From Ceratopteris richardii (lineage: Eukaryota > Streptophyta > Polypodiopsida > Polypodiales > Pteridaceae): a DNA stretch of 64,000 bases. The stretch spans positions 127,159,811 to 127,223,810 of the forward strand of contig CM035423.1 in assembly GCA_020310875.1 (NCBI GenBank), given 5' to 3'. Position 1 is the first letter of the stretch. Each line of letters starts with the position of its first letter. The position numbers and the translations under genes were made by a program. Positions 44,546 to 55,655 of the stretch are shown in pieces. The notes below the pieces were generated by a model. That model was not told the origin of the DNA and searched no databases. It was given only the letters and a program-made list of their open reading frames with translations.

Positions 44546-45306
44546 TTAATGATACATGATAAAGAGACCTGAAAATCCATCAAGGAAGCTATAAACTTCC
44601 TTGCCTGCAACACGCTCCAATAAATGTTCAGTGATTGGAAGCGAATAGCTATCTCTGATCGTAGCGGCATTAACTTTTTTAAGGTTAATACACACTTGCA
44701 ACTTCTCGTTCTTCTTGGGCACCAATACAATGGGGGACACCCATTCAGTATGCTCAATCTCATAGATAAATCAAGCTTCAATCAACCGATCAATTTCTTC
44801 TTTTATTTTTGCAGCATAAGTGTCATTATATGTGTAGGGCTTCTGTTTGGTGGTCTTGGCATCAACCGTCATGGGAATCGTATGAGAGCATATTCTTGGA
44901 TCTACCCCCTTCAAGTCTCTATAGTGCCATGCAAACACATCCCTATATTCCCCTAATAAAGCTACACGCTCTGCTTCTTCTTCTACACTTAGGTCTTCTC
45001 CTATGTATGTACATCGCTCTTCATTCTCTTCAATCGTTACTACAATCTTTTTGGTCTTTTTTTTAATATCATATGCTTCTCCTGTGATAGCTTCTCTCTT
45101 AGACATCCGTACGAAAACTTTTTGGTCTTCAACTTCTTATTTCTTGAAATTTTTTGGTACTTCAAACAATGATTCCTCCTCTTCTTGTTTCACTGCTTTT
45201 CTTTTCTTTTTCTTTTGACCACCCTCACTTCCATACTTTGATTTTATAGTTTTGATGCTGGTGAGAGGTTCTTTTTCCTCTTGGGTAGAGACACCGACAT
45301 CTTCTA
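44546..45306 (-). pseudogene. pol: Pre-RT and RT start segment of J
   Basis: Holds the Lys-rich linker, VALLGEYRDVFAWHYRDLKG (pre-RT motif), then MSPIVLVPKKNEKLQVCINL and ERVAGKEVYSFLDGFSG of the RT fingers/palm. It corresponds to the 41870-42606 segment of the other copy and is followed to its left by integrase copy 2. Confidence 0.75.
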
Positions 45307-46309
45307 TGTTGGAGAAAGACAATCATAAATGGATGATTACATGAAGCTTAGGAATGAAGAAGTGAAGAAAAGACTCAAGCTCAAAGCATGAATTCAAGTG
45401 AAGAATCAGGAAGAAATGTTTTGTACATTTATGTATAATAGCTTTGAAAAACACTTCAAAAATACTTGATGTAGTGACGAATCTATAATGACATGTATAT
45501 ATAAGCTCATGTATAGTCGTGATTAATAGAGAGAGATGAAGAATAGATGAGAATATAGTAAATAGATTTCAAGGTTCTCAAGAGATAGATGTTTAGAGAG
45601 TTTTTTCATGAGTTAGCGACTGGTGTATCCTAGAATTCTCTGAGCCTGATCATGTAGATCAGGAAATCTTTTGTACAAATCTAATTCAGAAGCTAATCAA
45701 GCTATGATCAAAGTTTGATGATCTAATTCTCTTCAGGTTGAGTGTATGACAAGTAGGAACATTCATATGTAGAAGTCTGCAAGTGAAGTTCTCAGAATCG
45801 CACATTTTCTTGTTCAAAGATTTGCTTGGATCTCAGTGCTCAGTGTAAATTTTTTTATGTTTGAGCATTCAAAACTAAATTTATAAGGCAAGGAAGCTTT
45901 GTTCAAAATCACTTAGCAAAACGGGTTAGATTCTAAGAGAAATCAACTTAAGAAGTTGACCATGACAAAGTCATCATTTTTGGAAGGCGGTTTTTGGCAC
46001 AGGTTTGATCTAAGTGATCAAATTAGAAATCTAATAGTTCTTTTGAAAAACTAATGATCAATATGATTGCGCAAAGGTAGTACGAACATGTGAGTATCAT
46101 TTGAATGATTAAAATTCGAAGTCTTATGTAGAGATTGAAGTCCATTTTTGAAGCAGAGTCCTGAAGATGAAGAAAACTTCATACAGAGAAGTATTTCTTA
46201 ATATATATGAAAGAGTTTGAGGTTTGTGTAAAGTTTGATTTATTCTTGATATAGAAGAGTTCTTAAGTCAAGATAGATCATACATTTGGAGATTAAGAGG
46301 TCTCTAGTA
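45307..46309 (+). repeat. 5' LTR of Copia L
   Basis: Starts TGTTGGAGAAAGACAATCAT and ends TCTCTAGTA at the primer site; 1003 bp. A TATA-like TATATATAAG is at 45496-45505. Confidence 0.8.
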
Positions 46310-46310
46310 G

Positions 46311-46324
46311 TGGTATCAAAGCAG
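46311..46324 (+). other. Primer-binding site for initiator-Met tRNA, Copia L
   Basis: TGGTATCAAAGCAG, one mismatch from the usual TGGTATCAGAGC. Confidence 0.82.
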
Positions 46325-46539
46325 AAAGATCAAATTAAGGTGAAGAAGAAGCAAGGAGAACCTCTACTGTTGCAGATATCAAAGATCTTGTGAATTGAAG
46401 GAGCAAAGAGTAAAGTTTGGAAGAAAACTTAAAGAAGAACAAAGCACGGGTTCAAAGGATCAAGAAGGATTGAAGCTTCATATCAAAGGTACATTATATT
46501 ACCATAAATCTTAGTAATTGCAAACACAGAAGTCAAGAG

Positions 46540-47538
46540 ATGGGAGAAAGCTTGCAGATTGACAAGCTAGATAGAGAGAACTATCCAGCATGGTCCATGA
46601 GGATGGAAGCACACCTCATGAGCAAAGACTTGATATCATTCATTACAGGAGAAGAAGAAAAGCCTGAGTTTAAGGATCCAAGTGTTCCAACAAGAGAAGA
46701 ACTTGCAGAATTGAAGAATTGGATGAAGAGAGATGCTCAAGCTAGGAGCATTATTTACATGGCTATAAATGATTATCTTCTACCACACATTAGAGGATTA
46801 GAAAGTGAAGCTGATATATGGAATGCTTTGGAAGAACATTTCCAAAACACAACCAAATCGAGGAAGGCTTCACTATGGGTTGAATTTACAACATTCAAGA
46901 AGAAGGGCTCTCAATCAATTTCTAATTATGTTACAAGGATGAAGGATGAATTTACTTGGGAGCAGTAGATGAAGAAATTGAAGAAGACAAGTGGTAAGGC
47001 AAATACTTACAGGTCTAAGAGGAGATGAAAAGTGGAAACCTTTCATATTGTCTACAGAACTATCATTAAATCATTTTACTCCTGATCTTAATCAATTGTT
47101 TAGGACATATGCTAACATTTGAGCAGGACATTAAAGGAGAGAACGATAGAGGTTCAAGTCAAAGCAATGTATTCAAAGGATAAGAAGAAGAATGCTAAAG
47201 ACAAGCACACAAATGATGAAGAAGGATCTTCGAATCAAGTAAACTTCATGAAAGGGAAGATGAATTTCAGAGGTAAAGGAAGAGGAGGTAAGAACAAAGA
47301 TAATACTAAATCTTGTTGGATTTGTGGTAGAACAAATCATTTGGCAAATGATTGTTGGTATAACAATCAGAATGGTGGAAGTCATAATCAGAATTTCAGT
47401 CCTAGAGGAAGAGGAGGCAGAAATCAAAGAGGCAACTTCAGAGGAAGAGGTGGTAGAACCTCATTTTCTAGAGGAGGAGGAAGGAGTTTTCAAACTCAAT
47501 CCTATAACAATACATATTACAATTATGCTTCAGATTAG
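46540..47538 (+). pseudogene. gag: gag of Copia L
   Basis: Starts MGESLQIDKLDRENYPAWSM and follows the F gag closely (NDYLLPHIRGLESEADIWNA). The second open piece (47119-47538) has a basic run, the CCHC knuckle CWICGRTNHLANDC near 47314 and an Arg/Gly-rich tail (RGRGGRNQRGNFRGRGGR), which would bind RNA. Confidence 0.8.
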
Positions 47539-47547
47539 AAGGAAGAC

Positions 47548-48993
47548 TTGACACTTATTCTTAATGCAACTCATGAAGTAATCAATGAAGATCAAATGGT
47601 GTTTTATACTGATTCAGGATGTAGTAATCATTTGAGTGGTAATATTTCTTTAATGACTGATATGGAAGTTAAAGTGAATGGACATACAGTTCAAACAGGA
47701 TATAATACCAAACACAAAGTTGAGAGCATTGGATCAGTGAAGACAAGGAGTGGAAGTACACTCCTAAGTAAGGTACTTTATGTTCCAACAATCCCTAAAA
47801 ATTTAATAAGTGTAGGGCAAATTGTTGAGAAGGGATATGAAGTCAGATTTACAAGTGATGGTGTTTATGTTGAAGATCCAAGTCAAGGATATAGAAGCAT
47901 TGTCACAGGGAAAAAGGAAGGAAGATTATTTACCCTCAAAGTCCAAGGTAATGTGGGACATGCATTGTTTACTTATGGAAGCCAAAAGATGTCTGAATTA
48001 GATCTATGGCACAAGAGGTTAGGACATTTTAATGAAAGGGGAATTAAAGAAATGACAAAGAATGGTGCAATGCTTGGTCTACCAAATGTTGAAGGTCAAC
48101 ACATGATATACAAATGTGAGGCTTGTCAGTTAGGTAAAGCTCATAAGAAATCATATAATAAGTAGGGATACATGTATTCAAATATGCTTGAATTGGTTCA
48201 TACAAATGTGTGGGGTCCTTCAAAGGACTATAGCATAAATGGATCAAGGTATTATGTGCTATTTGTTGATGATGCAACCAGATGGATTACTCCATATGTG
48301 ATCAAGGATAAATCTGAAGTGTTTGAGACATTTAAACACTATCATGCCTATGCAGAAAGAATTACAGGACAAAAGCTCAAGAGATTGAGATCAGATGGAG
48401 GGGGAGAATATTTTTCTAAAGAATTTGATGATTATATGTGGAATGTAGGTATCAAAAGAGAAGTGGCTTGCAGGTACTCCCCACAATAAAATGGAGTTGC
48501 AGAAAGAAGAAATAGAACTCTTGTAGAGTTTACAAGATCAATGATGAAGGAAAAAAGGTGTCCTAATTATATGTGGGCAGAAGCAATTAATACTGCAACT
48601 TATCTTGTGAATAGGTTGCCTTGCAAAGCTTTGGAGGGAAGGACTCCTTATGAATCATGGTGGGGTAAGAAACCTACTCTTGATCACTGCAAAATATTTG
48701 GATGTTTGGCATATGCTTATGTTCCATCTCAATTGAGACATTATCTAGAACCTAAAGCAAAAAAATATATGTTTATTAGGTATGATGATAAACAAATGGG
48801 ATACAGGTTGTGGAATCCATCCACAAGACAATTTCTTGTTTCAAGAGATGTTACATTTGATGAGCAAAGCACATGGTTTATAGGATCAGATAATGTATGT
48901 ACAGATCTTGAAGAAATCAAAAGGAAAGGGAAGTCAACGATGAAGGTATATGAAGAAGATGTTGATTATGATCTTTGTAGAAATGAAATGTAG
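47548..48993 (+). pseudogene. pol: Protease and integrase of Copia L
   Basis: Protease active site FYTDSGCSNHLSGN, then KVLYVPTIPKNLISVGQIVE and the pre-integrase LWHKRLGHFNERGIKEM with CEACQLGKAH (47548-48165). The integrase core follows: YYVLFVDDATRWITPYVIKD and LRSDGGGEYFSKEFDDYM (48172-48489), then AEAINTATYLVNRLPCKALE and CKIFGCLAYAYVPSQLRHYL (48541-48993). These are standard Copia domains in order. Confidence 0.82.
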
Positions 48994-49149
48994 GACAATT
49001 ATGAAGATAGACCAAGGTTTGATCCAGAACAAAATGAAGGAGAAACTTCAAGAAGTGCAAAAACTAGAAAATCATCAAGAGATAGAAAACAACCTATCAG
49101 GTATAGTTATGATACCTCTTTCTTGACAACCAAAGATTAGACTTACATT

Positions 49150-49875
49150 GTGAAGACAGATGAAGATCCATCCACATATGATGAAGCTAAAGGAAAGGAA
49201 AATCGAGAAAAAGCAATGCAAGAAGAGTATGATGCTCTACTTGAGAATGAGACATGGGAATTGGTGCCAAGGCCAAAGAATCAGAAGGTGATTGGATGTA
49301 AGTGGGTGTACAAAACAAAGAGGTTTGCAGATGGAAAAGTGTCTAGATACAAGGCTAGACTTGTGGTCAAAGGATATGCCCAGACACATGGAGTGGATTA
49401 TGATGAAACCTTTAGTCCAGTAGCCAAGATGTCCACAATCAGAACTATAATTGCAATCCCTACATATAAAGGTTGGAAACTTTCTCAATTAGTTATAAAG
49501 AATGCATTTCTAAATGGATATATTGCAGATGAAGTATACATGGAGCAACGAGAGGGTTTTAAAGAGTCAAATGAATCACATTATGTGTGCAGGCTTAAGA
49601 GAGCTCCAAGAGCATGGAATTACAGATTGGTCAAGTTCTTGAATGAACTTGGATATCAAGCCTCAAAGGCAGATAGTAGCTTGCTAGTGAAAGCAAATGA
49701 ATATAGATACATTTATGTGTGTATTTATGTTGATGATATTATTGTCACAGGTAACGATGCTCAAGGAATCAAGGAGCTAAAGAAGCATATGGAAAATGAG
49801 TTTAAGATAAGTGATTTGGGAAATTTGTCTTATTTCCTAGGGATGGAGATTATATATACTCAACATGGAGTGTGA
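49150..49875 (+). pseudogene. pol: Reverse transcriptase (first half) of Copia L
   Basis: The open stretch of 241 codons includes AMQEEYDALLENETWELVPR, GCKWVYKTKRFADGKVSRYK, VDYDETFSPVAKMSTIRTII and the catalytic ICIYVDDIIVTGND-type box (VYVDDIIVTG read as IYVDDIIVTG), ending at YFLGMEIIYTQHGV. RNase H would follow but is absent. Confidence 0.82.
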
Positions 49876-50678
49876 GCACGTAAATCATCTACATATACTT
49901 CTAAGTTCTTTCACAAGAACTCTTTGAAGACATGACACATGAGCCTTTGGAATGTTGCAAGTGCATGGTGAACCCAAATGGCATCACACAAAATGCAAAG
50001 ATTCCCCACTCTGTGGCAAAAGCTGTTTTGTGTTGATCTTCTGGGGCTATGGCTACTTGGTTGTAACCTGAAAATCCATCAAGGAAGCTATAAAGTTCCT
50101 TGCCTGCAACACCTCCAATAAATGTTCAATGATTGGAAGTGGATAGCTATCTCTAATCATAGCGGCATTAACTTTTTTAAGGTTAATACACACTCACAAC
50201 TTCCCGTTCTTCTTGGGCACCACTACAATGGGGGACACCCATTTAGTATGCTCAATCTCATAGATAAATCCAGCTTCAATTAACCTATCAATTTCTTCTT
50301 TTATTTTTGCAGCATAAGTCTCATTATATGTGTAGGGCTTCTGTTTGGTGGGCTTGGCATCAGCCGTCATGGGAATCGTATGAGAGCATATTCTTGGATC
50401 TACCTACCCCCTTCAAGTCTCTATAGTGCCATGCAAACACATCCCTATATTCCCTTAATAAAGCTACAAGATTTGCTTCTTCTTCTACACTTAGGTCTTC
50501 TTCTATGTATGTACATCGCTCTTCATTCTCTTCAATGGTTACTACAATCTTTTTGGTCTTTTCTTTATTGTCATACACTTCTCCTATGATGGCTTCTCTC
50601 TTAGACATCTGTACCAAAATTTTTTGGTCTTGAACTTCATATTTCTTGAAATTTTCTGGTACTTCAAACAATGATTCC
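49876..50678 (-). pseudogene. pol: Pre-RT and RT segment of J, third copy
   Basis: Minus-strand pieces match the other J copies: MSKREAIIGEVYDNKEKTKK, VALLREYRDVFAWHYRDLKG (50360-50671), and RT segments down to the YVDDL region at 49880-49900. Because it covers much of the same protein region as 44546-45306, the flanks of Copia L are not the two halves of one site. Confidence 0.7.
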
Positions 50679-51175
50679 TCAGGAGTCGGGTTCTCGTCCT
50701 ACATCTCCTTGCTCTAAGTCTCCTATCTTATTCTCTACAATGATGTTGCCAAACTCATCTATCTTGTCTGGTAAGTTGGTGACCACATACATGGTTCCTT
50801 CCTTATCAATGTATAACCCCTCTTTGAACTTGAACACTGGGTATTCAAGTCCAAAGGGTTGATCCGGATTTTTGAGTTGGACAACTGATCGTCTTAGACC
50901 ATCCTCATAGATGCGAGCACCTAATTGGTTGGTCCAAATATATTCCAATTGTGTCTTATATGGAACTTCTGGTGTTTGTAGATAGGCAGTGCCTGAGCAC
51001 CTGCAAGATTCCCCATGCTAAAAGACATTTCTAAATCACTTGTGTCTGAACTTAGTACATAAGGATAACCACTTAGTTGTTGTACCCAAGAGTTAGCTGT
51101 ATGGTTGATACTAGCCTCACATGATCTAATGCTTTGTCTATCCTTGCCTAGGTGTCTACCAGATCTTAGGGTCAT
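50679..51175 (-). pseudogene. gag: gag N-terminal segment of J
   Basis: 51175-50921 begins MTLRSGRHLGKDRQSIRS and contains WVQQLSGYPYVLSSDTSDLE. 50948-50679 has YIWTNQLGARIYEDGLRRSV and FKEGLYIDKEGTMYVVTNLP. The first matches element N (SWAQQLSDYPYIFSLETSKS, 57576-57815) and the second matches element A gag. This links A, J and N as one gypsy lineage with an unusual N-terminal gag extension. Confidence 0.65.
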
Positions 51176-51436
51176 AAGCTTTGTCTTCTAGTCCCAATTT
51201 TCCCTTTGTATTCCTCAAAATCCTTTGGAGCCCCCTTGGCTTCCCAACCCAACCTGAAGGTCAACTTCAAATTACTCTATCTGAAATCAATGCACTATTC
51301 TTATAAAAAAACATTTGACGCCATGTAGGATTCAAAACAAGCTTTCTAACGAGCTATAGAGCTCGAAAAATGGACTTTTGATGAAAAAGTTATGCCTAAT
51401 CAGGCTTCTAGGGGTCAAAACAGGCAAACAAGACCT

Positions 51437-51960
51437 CTCCGAGAATCGTGGTTTTTTGCAAATCATGCAACCAACAAGTTGCGTTTTTTTATCAGAGAAT
51501 CGCGATTCTCTCAAAATCCACTCCAAATAATCGCGACTTTCTCAAAATCTTCCAAGCAAAGAATCGCAAATTTCTCAAATCTCTAAGTCTAGGAAATCGC
51601 GACTTTCTCAAAAGCACTAAGTCCAAAGAATCGTGAAGTTCTTCCAGAGAATCGCGATTTTCTCAGTTTTAGAGAATCACGATTTTCTCAAAATGCCCAA
51701 GTCCAGAGAATCGCGAATTTCTTGAACCCAATAAGGCCAGAGAATCACGACTTTCTCCAAATCCACAAACCCAAAGAGTCGTGATTTTCTCAAAATGCTA
51801 ACTCTAGAGAATTGCGATTTTCTCCAAATGCTAACTCCAAGGAATCATGACTTTCTCCAGAATTTTTAGGCGGAAAGAATTTTTGAATTTTCCAGAGAAT
51901 CACGATTTTTTGAGAAAGTCACGATTTTTTGGTTTTTAAGCGGGAAATTCGAATTTTTGC
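51437..51960 (-). repeat. Palindromic array in the leader of element J
   Basis: About 15 degenerate units of roughly 33 bp around the core GAGAATCGCGATTTTCTC, with linkers such as AAATGCCCAAGTCC. One unit (near 51496) is the perfect 16-bp palindrome GAGAATCGCGATTCTC. It lies just upstream of gag, as in element A, and the core is related to A's AATCGTG/CACGATT. 51176-51436 shows ordinary AT-rich leader and nothing else; 51961-52068 holds no feature I can name. Confidence 0.82.
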
Positions 51961-52068
51961 ACCGAGCCCCAAATGTGCAAAAAATCATGAAAAACACAAA
52001 CGCATGCACTCCCAAGCACTTCCTAGCTCTTTCTTGCACTCCCACACATGTGAAATGATGTGAAGATG

Positions 52069-52299
52069 GATACTTCTAATACTCCTTAAGCTTGAGGACT
52101 CCTCGGCTTGAACAAAATGGAGTTACAAAAAGGTGAAATGATATTTACAATGGTTTGAGTGATCAAAATCACTGTTTTTATAGAGGATTCTTTTGAAAAT
52201 TTGACCTAGACTTCTTGGAGCTCCCTACTTGCTCCCTCTTCTTGTGTGTTTGCTTTTCTGATGTGCTTCCATGCTTGTGTTTGACCTTGAGTTCCAACA
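52069..52299 (-). repeat. Partial LTR at right end of element J
   Basis: Matches 37517-37747 with roughly 6% differences, ending GAGTTCCAACA, followed by ATTCT. Only the U3 end of the LTR is recognisable here and no primer site follows. Confidence 0.75.
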
Positions 52300-52304
52300 A
52301 TTCT

Positions 52305-52677
52305 CTTGTCTACATTTTGATCATGAGTGTTTGTGCAAAGATCTACTACAAAAGGATAACACATTAGCATGGAAATTAATCTGGATCCCAAGAGAGCGAG
52401 ACTACAATTCTTTTCCATAGTTGATGTGCCTCCTAGGTAGCCTTGTGTTGTCAAGAGACTTTTTAACGATATCTTTGTGTCTAATGCAAGTCACTAGACT
52501 TCCTACATGATTGCTTTGAATAATGCATATATATTTTTTCATGATGGGTGTCATCAATTGTTGTAATGAGACAGTGAGGGGTGATTATTACAAAGTTGAT
52601 CATTTAGTCAAGATGTTAGTGGATTAGTACAAGGACAAGGGTTAGATGCTTGAAGTGTCACATTAAAAGTTAGTGGT
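52305..52677. other. Unassigned segment, possibly continuation of element I
   Basis: About 370 bp between the J target duplication and Copia M. It contains no motif I recognise on either strand. By nesting logic it should be the other side of the site J entered, that is, interior sequence of element I. Confidence 0.35.
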
Positions 52678-53935
52678 TGTGAGGAGATGATTGGATACAA
52701 TCCAGAGATGAGCTGGTATTGCAATAATCTTTCTCTACACCTACCAATGTGACTTCAAGGCACCTTATTAGACATCTTTAGCTTCCCAAATATGCATTTA
52801 GACCAACTATGTACCTTGGGGCATCATTGTCAAATGTTTGTGCCAAAACAGATAACTTGCACATTGATGCACTATGAAAAACTTGCTATTTTTGGACTTG
52901 AACCTCTCAAAAAAATGTTCAGTTCTCACTCTCTGATAACAATTGACCCGATACCTTTTAGACACATCTAGTTCAAGGGCATAGCTAACTATTACAAATT
53001 AATTTCTTAGTTTTATGATTAGTTAGGCCACATATGACACATGGAGAGAAGCTTTGAAATCTCCTCCTGCCTTGTCAACCTCCTCTTCCTCTTCCCCTTA
53101 ACCTCTACCTCTACCTGCAAAGTTTGCTTTAGAGGTACTACCTTCATCATCAGATCTTTTACCTTTCCTTTTGCTATCTTTACTCTTGTTCTTATCTATA
53201 TATAGGGCAAAGGATTGGTTACATGCATATCCATGTATAGGCCCATTGTTGTGGTGAAAGCTTCCCATTTATCATCTACTCTGATTCCATTGATTACTTG
53301 TCTCACTATCTGCTCTTCTTCAATGACTTCTCCAATGCTCCCAAGTTGATATGCTAACTCTTTCATTTTTGTGACAAAATCAGTCATGCTTGTTTGGGCA
53401 TCTTCTTGAGTGTGGTAAACTCCACCCAGAGTTGGTTCTTCCTAGCTCTAGTGCTTGATGAGAAGAATGCTTCAAGGACATTCCACGTCTCTTGTGAATT
53501 CTTGAAGCTCCTAATGTGTGGAAGTAAAAAATCAGAGATTGAGTTAAGAATGTAAGACCTCGCTAGAGCATTCTTTGAGCACCATGTAGTTAACCTCTCT
53601 TGTTCTTCTTGAGTTGGTTGTCCTTTGCTTCAGAGATGTGGCATCATCTCATCTCCAAAAATGTAACCATAGAGATTTCTCCCTTGAAGATATGCTTCCA
53701 TTCTAAGTGACAAAGTTGAGCAATTACCTCGATCCAATTTGTCAATGGATGAAGGAAATCCATCTCCCATGTTGAGTTGATGTAGCTCTAATAACATTGT
53801 GAGGAGATGATTGGATACAATCCACAGATGGCTTGGTGTTGCAATAATCCTGCTCTACACCTGCCAATATGACTTCAAGGCACCTTTTTAGACACCTTTA
53901 GCTTCCCAAATATGCATTTACACCCACTATGTACC
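52678..53935 (-). mobile_element. Ty1/copia relic M (gag with LTR remnants) (fossil)
   Basis: Direct repeats of about 130-140 bp, both starting TGTGAGGAGATGATTGGATA (52678 and 53798), flank a Copia gag. A degenerate initiator-Met primer site (minus strand TTATTAGAGCTACATC, about 53778-53793) adjoins the right repeat. The rest of pol is absent. It is a strongly reduced, broken element. Confidence 0.7.
53060..53771 (-). pseudogene. gag: gag of Copia relic M
   Basis: Starts MGDGFPSSIDKLDRG at 53771, very like Copia C gag, and continues ARSYILNSISDFLLPHIRSF and ARKNQLWVEFTTLKKMPKQA. The open piece 53196-53387 has MTDFVTKMKELAYQLGSIGE. Gag starts about 7 bases after the primer site, the same compact layout as in C. 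Confidence 0.72.
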
Positions 53936-54434
53936 CACTTGTAATCGAAAGTATATTTTCAAAATCTTATCTAGTGTGGTCAGAGAGCACAATCTAGTGC
54001 TCCCTTGACATTCTTCATCACTTGCATCGGTTGGCTCTGGGGTCACATTAGTACCTTGTTCTAAAATAGGCTCACTTATTATGGGTTCTATCATGAAGAT
54101 AGAGATGTCATAGCCATCCTCGTCATAGTGAGGAGTCCATTGTTCTTCATTCAACACTATGTCCATTGTGGCTAGGACCTCTGCCCATCTGTGAGGCTCA
54201 AATTCCTCATTAGGGAACACTACAGGTGCATAGGGTAGGATCTTGGAGGGTTCATGGGTGTCATCTCATGCCTAGTTTCCTCGCTTATAACCTCTCCTCC
54301 TCTTGTACTACTGCTTTACACATTCATAAATGGGTGTCCTCATGCAACCATGAAGGGTCTGATGCTAGTGATCACACTGACTCAGTTTCTTCATGTGCTT
54401 CATGGATGTTCTTCCACTATAGTGGAGGTACATC

Positions 54435-54788
54435 TCAATGGGAATAATCTTTGAGATTGACTTTGGTAGTCACACCTAGATTTTCTAAGCAGAAGGAGTT
54501 GGTTCCCCAATCTTGTACTATTTGCAATTGCCTCATGAAAGGATGTCCCAAAATCATCTGATAGGCATGGTTCTTTCCAAAATCACATATGGCAAAAGTC
54601 TTCTCAAAATCCACACCACAAGTGGTGAGAGTGATTCCTTCCAACAAGCCTAAGGGCTTCTCAATATGACCATCAGCCATTTGTAGTTTCACTCTTGTGG
54701 GCCTCAGGGTTGGCTTGCCCCAATGTTTCCAAAGGGAAGTGGTGGCAATGGCCACTCCGACACCTAAGTCTAGGATTGCTTTAGTCAT
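54435..54788 (-). pseudogene. Protease of element N
   Basis: TKAILDLGVGVAIATTSLWK is in the place of the D-[TSL]-G active site, followed by LLEGITLTTCGVDFEKTFAI and YQMILGHPFMRQLQIVQDW with the closing I-L-G-x-P-F motif of gypsy proteases. Segments 54785-55335 upstream are linker. 53936-54220 downstream is an acidic linker (SEPILEQGTNVTPEPTDASD) towards RT, which is missing. Confidence 0.68.
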
Positions 54789-55655
54789 GTAACCTTGATG
54801 GGAGATAGGTAAATATGTATTTGCCTCTTCTCCTTTGATGATATCCCCAACTCTATCGATGGGTATTTCATGTACTTTTGGTTGTGAATCTTTTTGAGAG
54901 TGGGCAATAGCTGCCTAAGTTTAACTTTTAATAGCTCTTCTAAAGTGAGATGACATTGCACTTTAGTGTTCTTCACAACATCGGTATTCCTAGGGAGAAC
55001 TGATTTCTCATTTCTAATTAGTATGGTGGGTGCTCTCATTTCAAAGTACTTCAATTCCCAAGGGCCAATAAAGTGAGGTAGCTCATGCGGGGATTTAAAT
55101 CTCCCTCAAAAATCCTTGTGAGTACTTATGTATGGAAGGAGGAATCCCACTCTCTATAGAATTGGGCACTTATGATGTTCTGGACTGAGGGTGTTTTCTT
55201 AGACTTGACATTCTTTCTGCTAGACAACATTTGGTCTAGCCTCCCTAACCATCCTTGAAAATGTAACTCAAGTTTCACTAGGTTGCTCCAATTGACATAT
55301 TGGGATGCTTCGAACATGGTATGGGCCAATTCCAAGTCCTCTCTATTTTTAGGTGTGCTCTGGAATAATTCTTGCTTAATTCCTCTACCTTAGGTCTCTC
55401 TCTCAGTCTTGCTTGGTATGCTTTGAACATCATATCTAAGTCTTCGGGTATAGGTTCAGCTAAAATAGACCCAGGTCTAGGTGTTGGGTTTATCGAGATT
55501 GAATCTTGAGAGGCTAATTTTAAGATTTTAGCCCTATTTTCTTTTAAGCTTCCTTCTAGATCAGTTATTTTCTTACTCCATTTTCTCTTGATCCTTTCTT
55601 GTGAATCCTTCCAAGATTTTGCTTTCCTTCCACTCGATTCTCCGACTTCATTATT

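Larger units (their letters stand above)
45307..49875 (+). mobile_element. Ty1/copia element L inside J, 5' part (fossil)
   Basis: Complete 5' LTR, initiator-Met primer site, gag, protease, integrase and the first half of RT; then it stops and gypsy sequence of J resumes. RNase H and 3' LTR are absent. Same family as Copia F. It is opposite in orientation to J. It carries several breaks. Confidence 0.85.
37128..52299 (-). mobile_element. Composite gypsy element J with E/I-type LTR ends and ATTCT target duplication (fossil)
   Basis: The left end is a full LTR (37128-37747) preceded by ATTCT (37123-37127). The right end is partial LTR sequence (52069-52299) followed by ATTCT (52300-52304). Between them, read on the minus strand, are a hairpin array, gag N-terminus, and several segments of gypsy protease, RT, RNase H and integrase, some present two or three times in the same orientation. 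Copia L lies inside. LTR pieces and duplicated pol segments each differ by about 6% by eye. J is a broken mosaic with many breaks. Confidence 0.7.

Noticed and set aside
51332-51636. Frames over the J leader array on both strands
   Set aside because: They reflect the repeat unit and are not conserved between units.
52206-52454. 82-codon minus-strand frame spanning the J end and its flank
   Set aside because: It crosses the LTR end and target duplication, so it cannot be one original gene.
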